Source of the DNA: JBARKJ01 sp963698885
Lineage (GTDB): Bacteria > Nitrospirota > JACRHJ01
Direction of reading: 5' to 3'
Assembly (NCBI GenBank): GCA_963698885.1
Contig: CAVOSJ010000002.1
Span: 369,169 to 433,168, forward strand
DNA length: 64,000 nucleotides
Shown here: positions 44,015 through 53,004 of the stretch, in pieces
How the letters are laid out: the number at the start of each line of letters is the position of its first letter
Numbering within the stretch: position 1 is the first letter of the stretch
The notes under the pieces: model-generated
What the model was told of the DNA's origin: nothing
Databases searched by the model: none
What the model saw: only the letters and a program-made list of their open reading frames with translations
Translations under genes and position numbers: made by a program

Positions 44015-47000
44015 ATGAAAATAACCGACCTGTTCATCCGCCGTCCCGTTCTGGCCCTCGTGGTCAACCTTCTTATCATCATCGGAGGTCTGCAAGCGAT
44101 CAGGACTATTAACGTCCGCCAGTACCCGCGCAGCGAAAACGCAGCGGTAACCGTCACGACCGTTTATACAGGTGCAAGCGCGGAGCTGGTGCGTGGATTC
44201 ATCACATCACCGCTTGAGCGAGCCATCGCCGCCGCCGACGGCATCGAGTACATGGAATCGCAGAGCACGCTCGGCCTCTCTACCATCAATGTGCGCCTCA
44301 GGCTCAACTATGATTCCACCAAGGCCCTGGCTGAAATCAGTTCCAAGGTAGATCAGGTGCGCCGCGACCTCCCCCCGGAAGCGGAGGTTCCGATCATCAA
44401 TATCGAATCAGCTGAAAGCCGGTTCGCCTCGGCCTATTTGAGCTTCAGTTCTGACCTGTTACAGCAGAACGAGATCACCGACTATTTGGTGCGCATCGTC
44501 CAGCCCCGCCTTTCCGCCATACCGGGTGTGCAGCGGGCCGACATTCTGGGTGCCCGCACTTTCGCTATGCGCGTCTGGCTCAAGCCCGACAGGATGGCGG
44601 CGCTCGACATCAGCCCGGCCCAGGTGCGCCAAGCCTTGGCCGCAAACAACTTCCTTGCCGCCCTTGGTAGAAGCAAGGGTGCGTTCATCCAAGTCAACCT
44701 CACCGCCGACACCGACCTCCACACAGTAGAAGAATTCAGACGCCTGGTGGTGCGCGAACGGAATGGGACAATCACCAGACTTGGCGACATAGCTGACGTG
44801 GTGTTAGGTGCCGAGGATTACGACGCCGAGGTACGTTTCTCCGGCCAGACCGCGGTCTTCATGGGGATCTGGCCGCTCCCCAACGCAAACTCCGTCGACG
44901 TCATCAAGAGGGTGAAGACGGAGATGGCCTCTATCCAGCGGGACCTGCCGGCAGGTCTCAAGGCCCGGGTAGCCTATGACGCCACAGACTACATTACGAC
45001 CGCCATCCGCGAGGTTCTCAAAACCCTCGGCGACACGCTGATAATCGTCATCATCGTCATATTCCTGTTCCTCGGTTCCTACCGTTCGGTCCTGATACCG
45101 GTGGTGGCGATCCCCTTGTCGCTAATCGGAGGCGTATTCCTGATGCAGGCCTTCGGTTTTACCCTGAACCTGCTTACCCTGTTGGCCATCGTCTTGTCGG
45201 TCGGACTGGTGGTCGACGACGCCATTGTGGTCGTGGAGAACGTGGAACGCCATATACGCGGAGGGCAAACGCCCTTAGAGGCGGCTCTGTCAGGCGCGAG
45301 GGAACTGGTCGGGCCTATCATTGCCATGACTGTCACCTTGGCGGCGGTCTACCTTCCCATCGGCCTGCAAGGAGGATTGACCGGCGCACTCTTCCGCGAG
45401 TTTGCCTTCACCTTAGCTGGAACGGTCGCCATTTCTGGAATCGTCGCACTGACACTTTCACCGGTCATGTCGGCCAGGCTGCTCAAGCCCGGCATCGAGG
45501 GGCGCGGCCTGGCCGGCCGCATCGCCCGTGACTTCGACCGCCTTAAAAACGGCTATGGCCGTCTTCTCGACTTCACCCTGGCGGCGCGTCCGGCGGTCTA
45601 CGCGGTCTGGATCGTGGCGTCCCTCGCAGCCGTGCCGATGTTCCTCATGTCCGCCAAGGAGCTGGCGCCGATGGAGGACCAGGGTGTTATCTTCGGCATT
45701 CTTGATGCTTCTGCCAACTCCACCCTCGACCAGAATAGCATCTTCGCCGCAGAGGTCAACCGGGTCTTTCAGAGTGTGCCGGAAACCGATTTCACGTTCC
45801 AGCTCACGTATCCCAACTCAGGTTTCGGCGGCATGGTCGTCAAACCGTGGGACAAACGCAAGCGCAACATCCTCCAGATCCTGCCCGAAGTCCAACAGAA
45901 GCTGCAGAAGATTCCCGGCATCCGGATCTTCCCGGTAACTCCGCCGGCCCTCCCTGGCGGCGGCGATTACCCGGTCGAATTCATCCTGGCATCTACGGCC
46001 GAATCAGGGCAGATACTGGAATTCGCCAACCAGTTACAGATGAAGGCTATGCAGAGCCACATGTTCGCCTTTCCCCCGGTTATCGATGTTAAGATAGACC
46101 AGCCCCAGTCCGAATATGTCATCGACCGCGACAAAGTGGCCTCGATGGGTCTCAACTTAGGGCAGGTCGGCGGCGACCTGAGCGCGCTAGTCGGAGGCGA
46201 CTACGTGAACCGTTTCGACATCTCGGGCCGCAGCTATAAGGTCATCCCGCAGATCCAGAGAGTTGGTCGCCTCAACCCCGAGCAGCTTAAGGACGTCTAT
46301 GTTTCAGGTCCGGGCGGCAACCTGGTCCCGCTCAGCACCGTGGCTACCCTGCGCGAATCGGTTGTCCCCCGGTCACTCAACCGGTTCCAGCAGCTGAACG
46401 CGGTCAAGATCAGCGGAGTGGCAGTCCGGCCGCTGGATGAGGTGTTGCGCTACATGGAAGACGAGTCGGCCAAGATTCTGCCCAAGGGCTATGTCATCGA
46501 CTATACCGGCGAGTCCCGTCAGCTGCGCACCGAGGGGCAAAAGTTTCTGCCTGCCTTCGCCCTGGCCATTGTCCTGATCTTCCTGGTGCTGGCGGCACAG
46601 TTCAATAGCTTCCGCGACCCGTTAGTCATTCTGGCAGGTTCGGTGCCGTTGGCCATGTTCGGCGCACTCATCTTCACCTTCCTGAAGATGCCCGACCCGA
46701 ACGTACATTTCTTCACCCATGGCTGGACCACGACACTCAACATCTACTCGCAGGTGGGGTTGGTGACCCTCGTAGGACTGGTGTCCAAAAATGGTATCTT
46801 GATCGTCGAATTTGCAAACAAGTTGCAGATTCAGGGTCTGTCGAAGATGGAGGCCGTGCGTCAGGCGGCCATGATTCGCCTGCGTCCGATCCTGATGGTC
46901 AGCGCCGCCACAATCGGTGGCCACTTCCCGCTGACGCTGGTCACCGGCGCCGGCGCCGCAGCCCGTAACTCGATTGGTCTGGTGCTGGTAGGCGGCATGT

Positions 47001-47128
47001 TCATCGGCACCTTATTTACCCTTTTTGTTATTCCGTCTATCTATATGCTTATCGCCCGCGATCACGGAAGAGACCGGGAGCAGGAGGCGAAGATTCAAAT
47101 AAAGGAGGAGTCGGGTACAAGCGGTTAG
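44015..47128 (+). CDS. RND multidrug efflux pump (HAE-1 type)
   Basis: A 1037-residue proton-driven inner-membrane pump, normal length. It begins MKITDLFIRRPVLALVVNLL. Helix 4 has the proton-relay aspartates in GLVVDDAIVVVENVERH, and LAAVYLPIGLQGGLTGALF and FLVLAAQFNSFRDPLVI are typical. The helix 10 Lys is seen in LVSKNGILIVEFANK. It is third in the OM factor/adaptor/pump operon, 3 bases after the adaptor. Ile codons are mostly ATC and the operon lies between a tRNA remnant and a gene fragment, which suggests transfer. Confidence 0.94.
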   Translation: MKITDLFIRRPVLALVVNLLIIIGGLQAIRTINVRQYPRSENAAVTVTTVYTGASAELVRGFITSPLERAIAAADGIEYMESQSTLGLSTINVRLRLNYDSTKALAEISSKVDQVRRDLPPEAEVPIINIESAESRFASAYLSFSSDLLQQNEITDYLVRIVQPRLSAIPGVQRADILGARTFAMRVWLKPDRMAALDISPAQVRQALAANNFLAALGRSKGAFIQVNLTADTDLHTVEEFRRLVVRERNGTITRLGDIADVVLGAEDYDAEVRFSGQTAVFMGIWPLPNANSVDVIKRVKTEMASIQRDLPAGLKARVAYDATDYITTAIREVLKTLGDTLIIVIIVIFLFLGSYRSVLIPVVAIPLSLIGGVFLMQAFGFTLNLLTLLAIVLSVGLVVDDAIVVVENVERHIRGGQTPLEAALSGARELVGPIIAMTVTLAAVYLPIGLQGGLTGALFREFAFTLAGTVAISGIVALTLSPVMSARLLKPGIEGRGLAGRIARDFDRLKNGYGRLLDFTLAARPAVYAVWIVASLAAVPMFLMSAKELAPMEDQGVIFGILDASANSTLDQNSIFAAEVNRVFQSVPETDFTFQLTYPNSGFGGMVVKPWDKRKRNILQILPEVQQKLQKIPGIRIFPVTPPALPGGGDYPVEFILASTAESGQILEFANQLQMKAMQSHMFAFPPVIDVKIDQPQSEYVIDRDKVASMGLNLGQVGGDLSALVGGDYVNRFDISGRSYKVIPQIQRVGRLNPEQLKDVYVSGPGGNLVPLSTVATLRESVVPRSLNRFQQLNAVKISGVAVRPLDEVLRYMEDESAKILPKGYVIDYTGESRQLRTEGQKFLPAFALAIVLIFLVLAAQFNSFRDPLVILAGSVPLAMFGALIFTFLKMPDPNVHFFTHGWTTTLNIYSQVGLVTLVGLVSKNGILIVEFANKLQIQGLSKMEAVRQAAMIRLRPILMVSAATIGGHFPLTLVTGAGAAARNSIGLVLVGGMFIGTLFTLFVIPSIYMLIARDHGRDREQEAKIQIKEESGTSG

Positions 47129-47160
47129 ACGCGGCCGTTTAGTCGGGTACCTAAAAATAG

Positions 47161-47295
47161 GCGAGAACATACATCATGAGCCACTGCAGGCAGTGCAGAG
47201 CTGACGCCTGCGGGACACTGGGACAGGACGGGGACATGGAGACCGAAGCCTTGATGGCGAGGATTGGGGCAGAGTACAAAGATGCGGTTTGTTAA
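47161..47295 (+). pseudogene. NifB-like radical SAM C-terminal fragment
   Basis: A 44-codon stretch that reads YIMSHCRQCRADACGTLGQD and ends YKDAVC. HCRQCRADAxG is the Cys motif near the end of the NifB radical SAM core. An in-frame stop at 47158 removes everything upstream, and the sequence before it is the end of the efflux pump. It could be translated from the ATG at 47176 (39 residues), but it is most simply the tail of a gene cut off by insertion of the efflux operon. Nothing else is seen from 47296 to 47398. Confidence 0.6.
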
Positions 47296-47398
47296 GTATT
47301 TTTCAACGTCCGACGAGGGCCGCAAGGCCAGCCCTTGAATAATGAAATAAAAGGAGAAATTCGGAAAAGAGGTAAAGTTATCGTGCGCCGCTACATCC

Positions 47399-48262
47399 TC
47401 ACTTGTCCTTTATAGCCAGTGCCTGTTTGGCGACCGTCGAGACTTCTCCTATAGGCAGGATCACGGGCATCATGCCGAGCGCGTTCATTCCGCCGGATAA
47501 AAGTGAAACCATTCCGAACGACTTATCGTTAGTTTTCGTAAACCTAAGTAGAGAAAGGCCGACAACCTTCCCATCAAGGGAGAAAACAGGCGCCCCGAGC
47601 CCCGTTGCCAAAGTGCCGCTGTCGGCGACATAATACTTCCTCGGTATGGCGATTACGGCCTCAATGCGGCGCAGGGAAACGGTAGAGCTACGGCCGGCGG
47701 TCTTGTCAAGGCGACCCAGGACACATATTGTGTCAAGCACATCGGCCTTGCCGCTTCCCGAAATGTCGAGGGCGGCGATCGGATGGCTCAATGTTTCCGT
47801 CGGCCTTACAAATGCCAAGTCCAGGTCTGCGTCCCGTAGCACGATCTTGGCCGGTATTTCCCGTCCGTCTGGCAGGACCATCGTTATACTGGCGATACTG
47901 CTGTCTATATCCATCTGTGGGCCTTCCTTGGATGCCTTCAGTTTCTTTAAGAGCCCGCCGAATATCCTGGAGGGGTCTATGGAGGAGAAGGATAGTACGG
48001 ATAGCCCGGAGGGGTCTATAACGGTCGCCAGCGTTTCAACCTCGCTTTCCTCCTTTGACTGTTCGCTACCTCCTACTATAAAGCGCAACTTAATCGTTGC
48101 CTTTAACGCAATGACTGTGTCCGCATATTTACCAACAATAGCTTTTGCCGCCTCTTTTTCTTCAACTGCCTGCGCCGAGTGGGCTGTCAGGAACAAGGAA
48201 AATATGAAAATGAAGCAGACGGCCCGGACGGTGAAACAACCCCTGGCACTGGTATTATACAT
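47399..48262 (-). CDS. Exported HtrA-like protein lacking catalytic His and Ser
   Basis: A 287-residue periplasmic protein with a signal peptide to about residue 32 (HSAQAVEE). It follows the chymotrypsin-like plan of the upstream HtrA: TVIDPSGLSVLSFSSID aligns with the His strand, DADLDLAFVRP with the Asp strand and TGLGAPVFSLDGKVVGLS with the Ser strand. The His position reads Ser and the Ser position (GNSGGP in the neighbour) reads Leu; only Asp remains. It has no PDZ. A substrate-binding or regulatory pseudoprotease is the likely role. The gene is 30 bases after the active HtrA. Confidence 0.78.
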   Translation of the reverse strand: MYNTSARGCFTVRAVCFIFIFSLFLTAHSAQAVEEKEAAKAIVGKYADTVIALKATIKLRFIVGGSEQSKEESEVETLATVIDPSGLSVLSFSSIDPSRIFGGLLKKLKASKEGPQMDIDSSIASITMVLPDGREIPAKIVLRDADLDLAFVRPTETLSHPIAALDISGSGKADVLDTICVLGRLDKTAGRSSTVSLRRIEAVIAIPRKYYVADSGTLATGLGAPVFSLDGKVVGLSLLRFTKTNDKSFGMVSLLSGGMNALGMMPVILPIGEVSTVAKQALAIKDK

Positions 48263-48292
48263 TCCCGCTTCCTCCTTTTATTTTCAACAGGA

Positions 48293-50368
48293 TTACTCTG
48301 CGTCCGGCCACGCCGGTTCCATTTCGACAAACTGGGTATGGATGCCTCTCAGGATCTCGAACGAAGTGCTCTTAGGTTTACCGGCTGAAACTCGCTTCAT
48401 CTCTTTTTCAAATGAGACGGTGTCGGCAACAGGCCTGCCGTCTACGGCAAGGATAAGGTCGCCTATGGACAACCTGGCAAGCGAAGCCCAGCCCCCCTCG
48501 ATTACCGATTCGACCAGCACGCCTCCACTGTTGTTCTCCTGTATATCATCCAGGAAAGAGATGTCTCGTGCCGTGAATTCAAAGTTGTTGTCGGTATACC
48601 GCTTCATGTCCTTTGCCGACTTGGGAGATTGGACCAGGTGCGTTTCGACCGTTAACTTTTCTCTTCCTCTCAATATCTTGAGTTTGACCTTCGAACCGAT
48701 ACTGTATTGATGCAGCATTTCCTCCAGTACCTCCCCATCCTCCGCCGAGGACGGGCTTACGGACTCTTCGTTTACCGCGGTAATAATATCACCCACCAGC
48801 AGGCCGGTTTTTTCGGCAGTGCCCGAATAGACCCGGGTTATCCGCATACCCTGGACTTTGGGGTCGCCCAGACTCGTCGCGATATCTTTCGTCACTACCT
48901 GGGTTTCGATTGGAAGCCAGGACTTGCACGCGTCTACTCCCTGTTCTTCCGCAGCCTCCTTCTTCTTGAGATTTACAATAGTCAGGTAACGTCCTTTCTC
49001 CCTGTCGAAGGTTGCCAGGACCGGAACGGCCCCCACTTTGTTTCTCATAATCTCACGAGTCAGTTTTATGAGGGATTCGACGTTTCTGACGTCGGTATTG
49101 TTAACCCTGACGACCACGTCGCCCGCGGCAACCTTGGGTTCCGCCTCCCTGCATGAGCCACCCGGCCGGACACTAGTCACCAGTACACCATCCCGGCTCT
49201 CCCGTTCCATTTCTTTCGAGTCCATGTATGACAGGTTGCGGGCGGTCATCCCCCATTGAGACAGTTCGACACTCCTCGGCATGGTGTATTCTCTTTCCCG
49301 GGTGACCACGTGCAAGAGGAGTTCTTTCTCGCCACGTTGCACAACGGCCTCCACCGTCTCGCCTACGGGGATGTCCATTATGGTCTGGTTTAGGATAGGC
49401 ACTTCTTCCGGAAAGCGGGCGGTGACCTCCTTGCCGGCTATCGAGACCAGGATATCGCCCGGCAAAAAGCCCGCTTTTTCAGCCGGAGAGTCTTTCATAA
49501 CCCCGCTGATAAGGGCCCCTCTCTTCTGGTCCATATGCTTGAGGAGAGGCTGTATATCGAGACCGAGCCAGCTCCGGCTTACTTTCCCGGACCGTATAAG
49601 TTGATCAGCGACCTTTTTCGCCAGGTTGCCCGGTATGGCCCCGCTTATCCCGATGCTTATCTCATTAATCCCGACTATCTCTCCTCTCAGGTTGACGAGC
49701 GGCCCGCCGGAGTTCCCGCCGAAAATCTGCGCGTCGTGTCCTATCCAGCGCACTATGGAGCCGACGTCCTCGCCATCTAATATAAAACGGCTCCCCGTTG
49801 AGAAGTCCGGCATGACAACCTCGGCGTTGCTGACGATACCCATGGTCACGGACTGGGAAAGGGCAAAGGGGCTACCCATGGCCAGAACCCGGTCTCCCAC
49901 CCGGAGCATGGAAGAGTCACCGAATATCACGGCCGGGAACACCCTTTTATTATCGTTCCGCAATTTAATGACGGCTATGTCCGCAAGAGGATCGGTGCCA
50001 ATCAAGTCCGCAGCTATCTCGTCCTTATCCGATAATGTGCAGACTATCCGTCTGGCCTGCCCGGCAACATGATGGTTCGTAATCACGTAGCCGTCACTCG
50101 TAATGATGACGCCGCTGCCAAGGGTCCTGTACTTCACTTCGCGGCCGTTCTCGTATTTTACCGCCACGACCAATATCCGAACCAGCGAAGGTTTTACCCT
50201 CTGTATCGCGTCTCCAATCGCTTTTATCAGGACGCCAGGAGGGTTTTCTACATCAGGCGGCGAGAGGGTTCCCGATCCTTCGCTGTAGGCAAAAGAAGCG
50301 GCAAACAATGAAACGATGACGGTGCTTAAGCAGAAGATATATCTTATGAAGCGCCTGTTACTCGACAT
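48293..50368 (-). CDS. HtrA/DegP-type serine protease with about four PDZ domains
   Basis: A 691-residue periplasmic protease. A signal peptide (to about residue 29) precedes the protease domain with an intact triad: H100 in TNHHV, D130 in PLADIAV and S220 in GGNSGGP. PDZ-like segments follow near residues 260-350 (LGLDIQPLLK, GFLPGDILVSIAG), 370-460 (GGSCREAEPKVAAGDVVVRV), 490-590 (KTGLLVGDIITAVNEES) and 600-690 (LARLSIGDLILAVDGRP). Typical DegP has two PDZ domains. It lies between an SPFH protein (61 bases) and a catalytically dead relative (30 bases). Confidence 0.88.
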   Translation of the reverse strand: MSSNRRFIRYIFCLSTVIVSLFAASFAYSEGSGTLSPPDVENPPGVLIKAIGDAIQRVKPSLVRILVVAVKYENGREVKYRTLGSGVIITSDGYVITNHHVAGQARRIVCTLSDKDEIAADLIGTDPLADIAVIKLRNDNKRVFPAVIFGDSSMLRVGDRVLAMGSPFALSQSVTMGIVSNAEVVMPDFSTGSRFILDGEDVGSIVRWIGHDAQIFGGNSGGPLVNLRGEIVGINEISIGISGAIPGNLAKKVADQLIRSGKVSRSWLGLDIQPLLKHMDQKRGALISGVMKDSPAEKAGFLPGDILVSIAGKEVTARFPEEVPILNQTIMDIPVGETVEAVVQRGEKELLLHVVTREREYTMPRSVELSQWGMTARNLSYMDSKEMERESRDGVLVTSVRPGGSCREAEPKVAAGDVVVRVNNTDVRNVESLIKLTREIMRNKVGAVPVLATFDREKGRYLTIVNLKKKEAAEEQGVDACKSWLPIETQVVTKDIATSLGDPKVQGMRITRVYSGTAEKTGLLVGDIITAVNEESVSPSSAEDGEVLEEMLHQYSIGSKVKLKILRGREKLTVETHLVQSPKSAKDMKRYTDNNFEFTARDISFLDDIQENNSGGVLVESVIEGGWASLARLSIGDLILAVDGRPVADTVSFEKEMKRVSAGKPKSTSFEILRGIHTQFVEMEPAWPDAE

Positions 50369-50429
50369 AATTGTATAGTCCTTTTAAAACGCGCTGCTAA
50401 AGTTAATATCCGGTTCTTTCAACGTCTAT

Positions 50430-52514
50430 CTACGTTGCACTGGCCGGACTGGTGGTGTCGCCTGAGTGCGCCTCTATTTCCTTTTTCATACCAGGCTGTC
50501 TGCCAGTTATAATCTGAGACATATATGCTGATAACAAACCACCCACGCCGTCCCCGCCCTGCACAAGAAGGTCGGGGGTTATTTTTATATTGCCTGCTGA
50601 AATCTGCTTGGCTATCTCTATGGAAGTAACAGCCTGCTGGCCGAGGGCCTTGTTCTGCAACTCGTATGCCTCGGCTGTGGATTTGCCCACGGCCAGTATC
50701 CTGGTCGCCTCCGCTTCGCCTTTAGCCTTTATCCCGGCAGCTTCGCCTTGGGCCTTCAACCTTATGCTTTCCCCTTCGCCTTCCGCGTTCTTTATGGCCA
50801 TCTGTTTGTTCTGTTCGGCCACCTTGACGCCTATCTCGGCCGTGACGAGCGCGGTCTGCTGGTTGGCCTCGGCCCGGGTCTTTTCGGTCGCTATGCGCGT
50901 CTGCTCGGCCTGTTGCTCCGCCTCGTACATTGCGCGCTGCTGTTCGGCGATTATCTTCTTGGTTTGCGTGTCCATGAGTTCCTGCGGCAGGTTTATCTGG
51001 CATATAAGCACGGACACGCACTCCACATGGTACTTCGCAAGCTCCAGCTTTGTACGCTCCTCTGCCTTCCGCTGTTCCTCCTGGCGGTCCTGCATGAAGT
51101 TCATCGCGGACGTGGAAGATGCCTGGTTGCGGAAACTCGAATCTATCATAGGATGTATGACATGCAGTATCAGGTTGTCAATCGAGCCTATCTTTGAGAC
51201 CATGTATGGCGCCTGGTCTGGGCGGACCCTAACCACCACTTTGACCGAGACGTCTATCGGGAACCCGTCTTTAGATATTACCTTGAGAGGGTCGAACCGG
51301 GTCTCCTGCGAGTTGTCCCAGTCTATTGTGATGTTGGTTGTGTCCAGGATGTAGGCTATGTATGCCCGCCTGTTCAGGTAGTACCTCCCGGGGCCGGCCA
51401 CCTCTTGCTGTATGCCCCGAAATCCCTTGGGCACTACATAGCGCTCGAAGCCCTTGCGTAGACGAGTCTCTATCTTCTCCGCAGTCTCATCGCTGATCTG
51501 CTCGTCTTCTACCCGTACTTCAGCAGTTTCTGCTATCGCGGTTGGCTCTGCCCCGACGTTCGATACTAAGACAGCGACCTGCCCCCGCTCTATCACTGCC
51601 ACGTCATCAAGCTCTATTTTGAACATCAGCGGGTTGATGTAATAGGTGCCGGGTCTGAGTACATCGAACTGCGGGCCCCTCTCGCCTCCCTCGGCCAGAA
51701 AACTTGACGCATCTTGGTAATCGTTATGGTTTTTCACGGACTTCGCTACGTACTCGCTTTCCGGTAGGGGGTCGCCGTCGAGGGCGGTTACAAGCCCGAC
51801 TTTGTTTGCGGGTATTATGGTTGCATCATAGACCTCGACTTTGAAGAGAGCGGTGTTTATACGGTAAGTGCCGGGCAGGAGGATGTCTATCTGGGGGCCT
51901 TTCTGCCCCTGGTTGTTCAGGAAGGCCTGGCCGTCCTCGAATTTCGAGTGTCCCTCGACATGCTTGGCGAGCAGCCTGCCCACCGGTATAGGCTGCCCGT
52001 CCATTGAGGTCACCAGCCCTACCTTACCCTTGTCTATAATTATCGCGTTGCCCTTTATCATTTTGAAGAGTACAGGGTTGATCCTGTAAGTACCAGGCGG
52101 CAGCATCTGTATTTGTGGCCCCTTCTCGCCCCCGTGGGCCAGGAAGGCCTCTCCGTCCTGAAACGAGTTATGCCCCTCGACCACCCTGGCGAATATTTTT
52201 CCCGGAGGCACGGGGTTGCCGTCAATCGACTCCATCAGCCCTACCTCCAACTCCCCGATGGAGGTAAACGGGTACTTAGTCGCGCGGTACAGGAAAGGGA
52301 TAAGGATGTGAAGGCCCGGACCCAGGGTCTTCGCCTGGATGCCTACCTCGCCTTCCATGGCCACGACGCGCCCCTGCGGCATGCCCCGTCCGATGTATCT
52401 CCTCTCCAGCACCACCAGTTCCCTGCCGCCGACAACGACAACGGACATATAAATCAGGAATAATGCCGCAAGGCCGATCATTGCGCAAACTGCATACACA
52501 AAGTACGCTTCCAT
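50430..52514 (-). CDS. SPFH/Band 7 (flotillin-like) protein with N-terminal repeats
   Basis: A 694-residue protein with one N-terminal membrane helix. Residues about 50-370 hold four to five copies of a module of about 75 residues. Each ends like GEKGPQIQMLPPGTYRINP, LFK, and starts like VGLVTSMDGQPIPVG; variants are GQKGPQ, GERGPQ and a diverged GFRGIQ. The SPFH domain follows (FPIDVSVKVVVRVRPDQAPY). A long Ala/Glu/Gln-rich coiled coil like flotillin and YqiK covers about residues 500-640. A LSAYMSQIITG segment lies near the end. Likely a scaffold of a membrane microdomain housing the HtrA proteins. Confidence 0.85.
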   Translation of the reverse strand: MEAYFVYAVCAMIGLAALFLIYMSVVVVGGRELVVLERRYIGRGMPQGRVVAMEGEVGIQAKTLGPGLHILIPFLYRATKYPFTSIGELEVGLMESIDGNPVPPGKIFARVVEGHNSFQDGEAFLAHGGEKGPQIQMLPPGTYRINPVLFKMIKGNAIIIDKGKVGLVTSMDGQPIPVGRLLAKHVEGHSKFEDGQAFLNNQGQKGPQIDILLPGTYRINTALFKVEVYDATIIPANKVGLVTALDGDPLPESEYVAKSVKNHNDYQDASSFLAEGGERGPQFDVLRPGTYYINPLMFKIELDDVAVIERGQVAVLVSNVGAEPTAIAETAEVRVEDEQISDETAEKIETRLRKGFERYVVPKGFRGIQQEVAGPGRYYLNRRAYIAYILDTTNITIDWDNSQETRFDPLKVISKDGFPIDVSVKVVVRVRPDQAPYMVSKIGSIDNLILHVIHPMIDSSFRNQASSTSAMNFMQDRQEEQRKAEERTKLELAKYHVECVSVLICQINLPQELMDTQTKKIIAEQQRAMYEAEQQAEQTRIATEKTRAEANQQTALVTAEIGVKVAEQNKQMAIKNAEGEGESIRLKAQGEAAGIKAKGEAEATRILAVGKSTAEAYELQNKALGQQAVTSIEIAKQISAGNIKITPDLLVQGGDGVGGLLSAYMSQIITGRQPGMKKEIEAHSGDTTSPASAT

Positions 52515-53004
52515 ATTTATCCCCTTTTATCGATATGATGGCCAGAAAAGCTTCTCTTTGATAAAATTTGGTTCCTGACAGTGCAAGACTACATCAAGTT
52601 ACTGTACCGGTCAATAATAATCCCCTGATTTCCAAGGGCAATTATCTGTTGACAGGCATGCAATAATGCCCACTTTTGCTGTTAGATTTCACTTGAGACC
52701 TTACGGGAAAAGAGATTTTCATTTGAACAGAACACATGCGTCTTTTCAAGAATTTACAGATGCGGGGGAGGCAAATTTGGCTCTAACTTTCTCTATTAGC
52801 TTAATAGAATTACACGTGGTTACAATGGTAGACTATGGATGTTCAATTTGAAAAACGCAAATTCTTTACATAGATAATTCAATGTGTTGTGAAGTTTATC
52901 AAATCAGAATTCCGAGGTTTATATTCTCCAATCACCACCTTTTCCCATGTGGTCCAAGGCTTCTCTCATCAACACGATAGTAAACGAATTCATATCTTTA
53001 TGCT
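52515..53004. other. AT-rich interval without supportable gene
   Basis: About 490 bases between two minus-strand genes. An open frame at 52666-52851 has no ribosome site and no recognisable sequence. The interval should hold the promoter of the SPFH operon. I see no repeats or RNA motifs I can name. Confidence 0.4.

Noticed and set aside
52666..52851. 61-codon frame in the AT-rich gap upstream of the SPFH gene
   Set aside because: No ribosome site, no signal or motif, and composition like the surrounding non-coding DNA.
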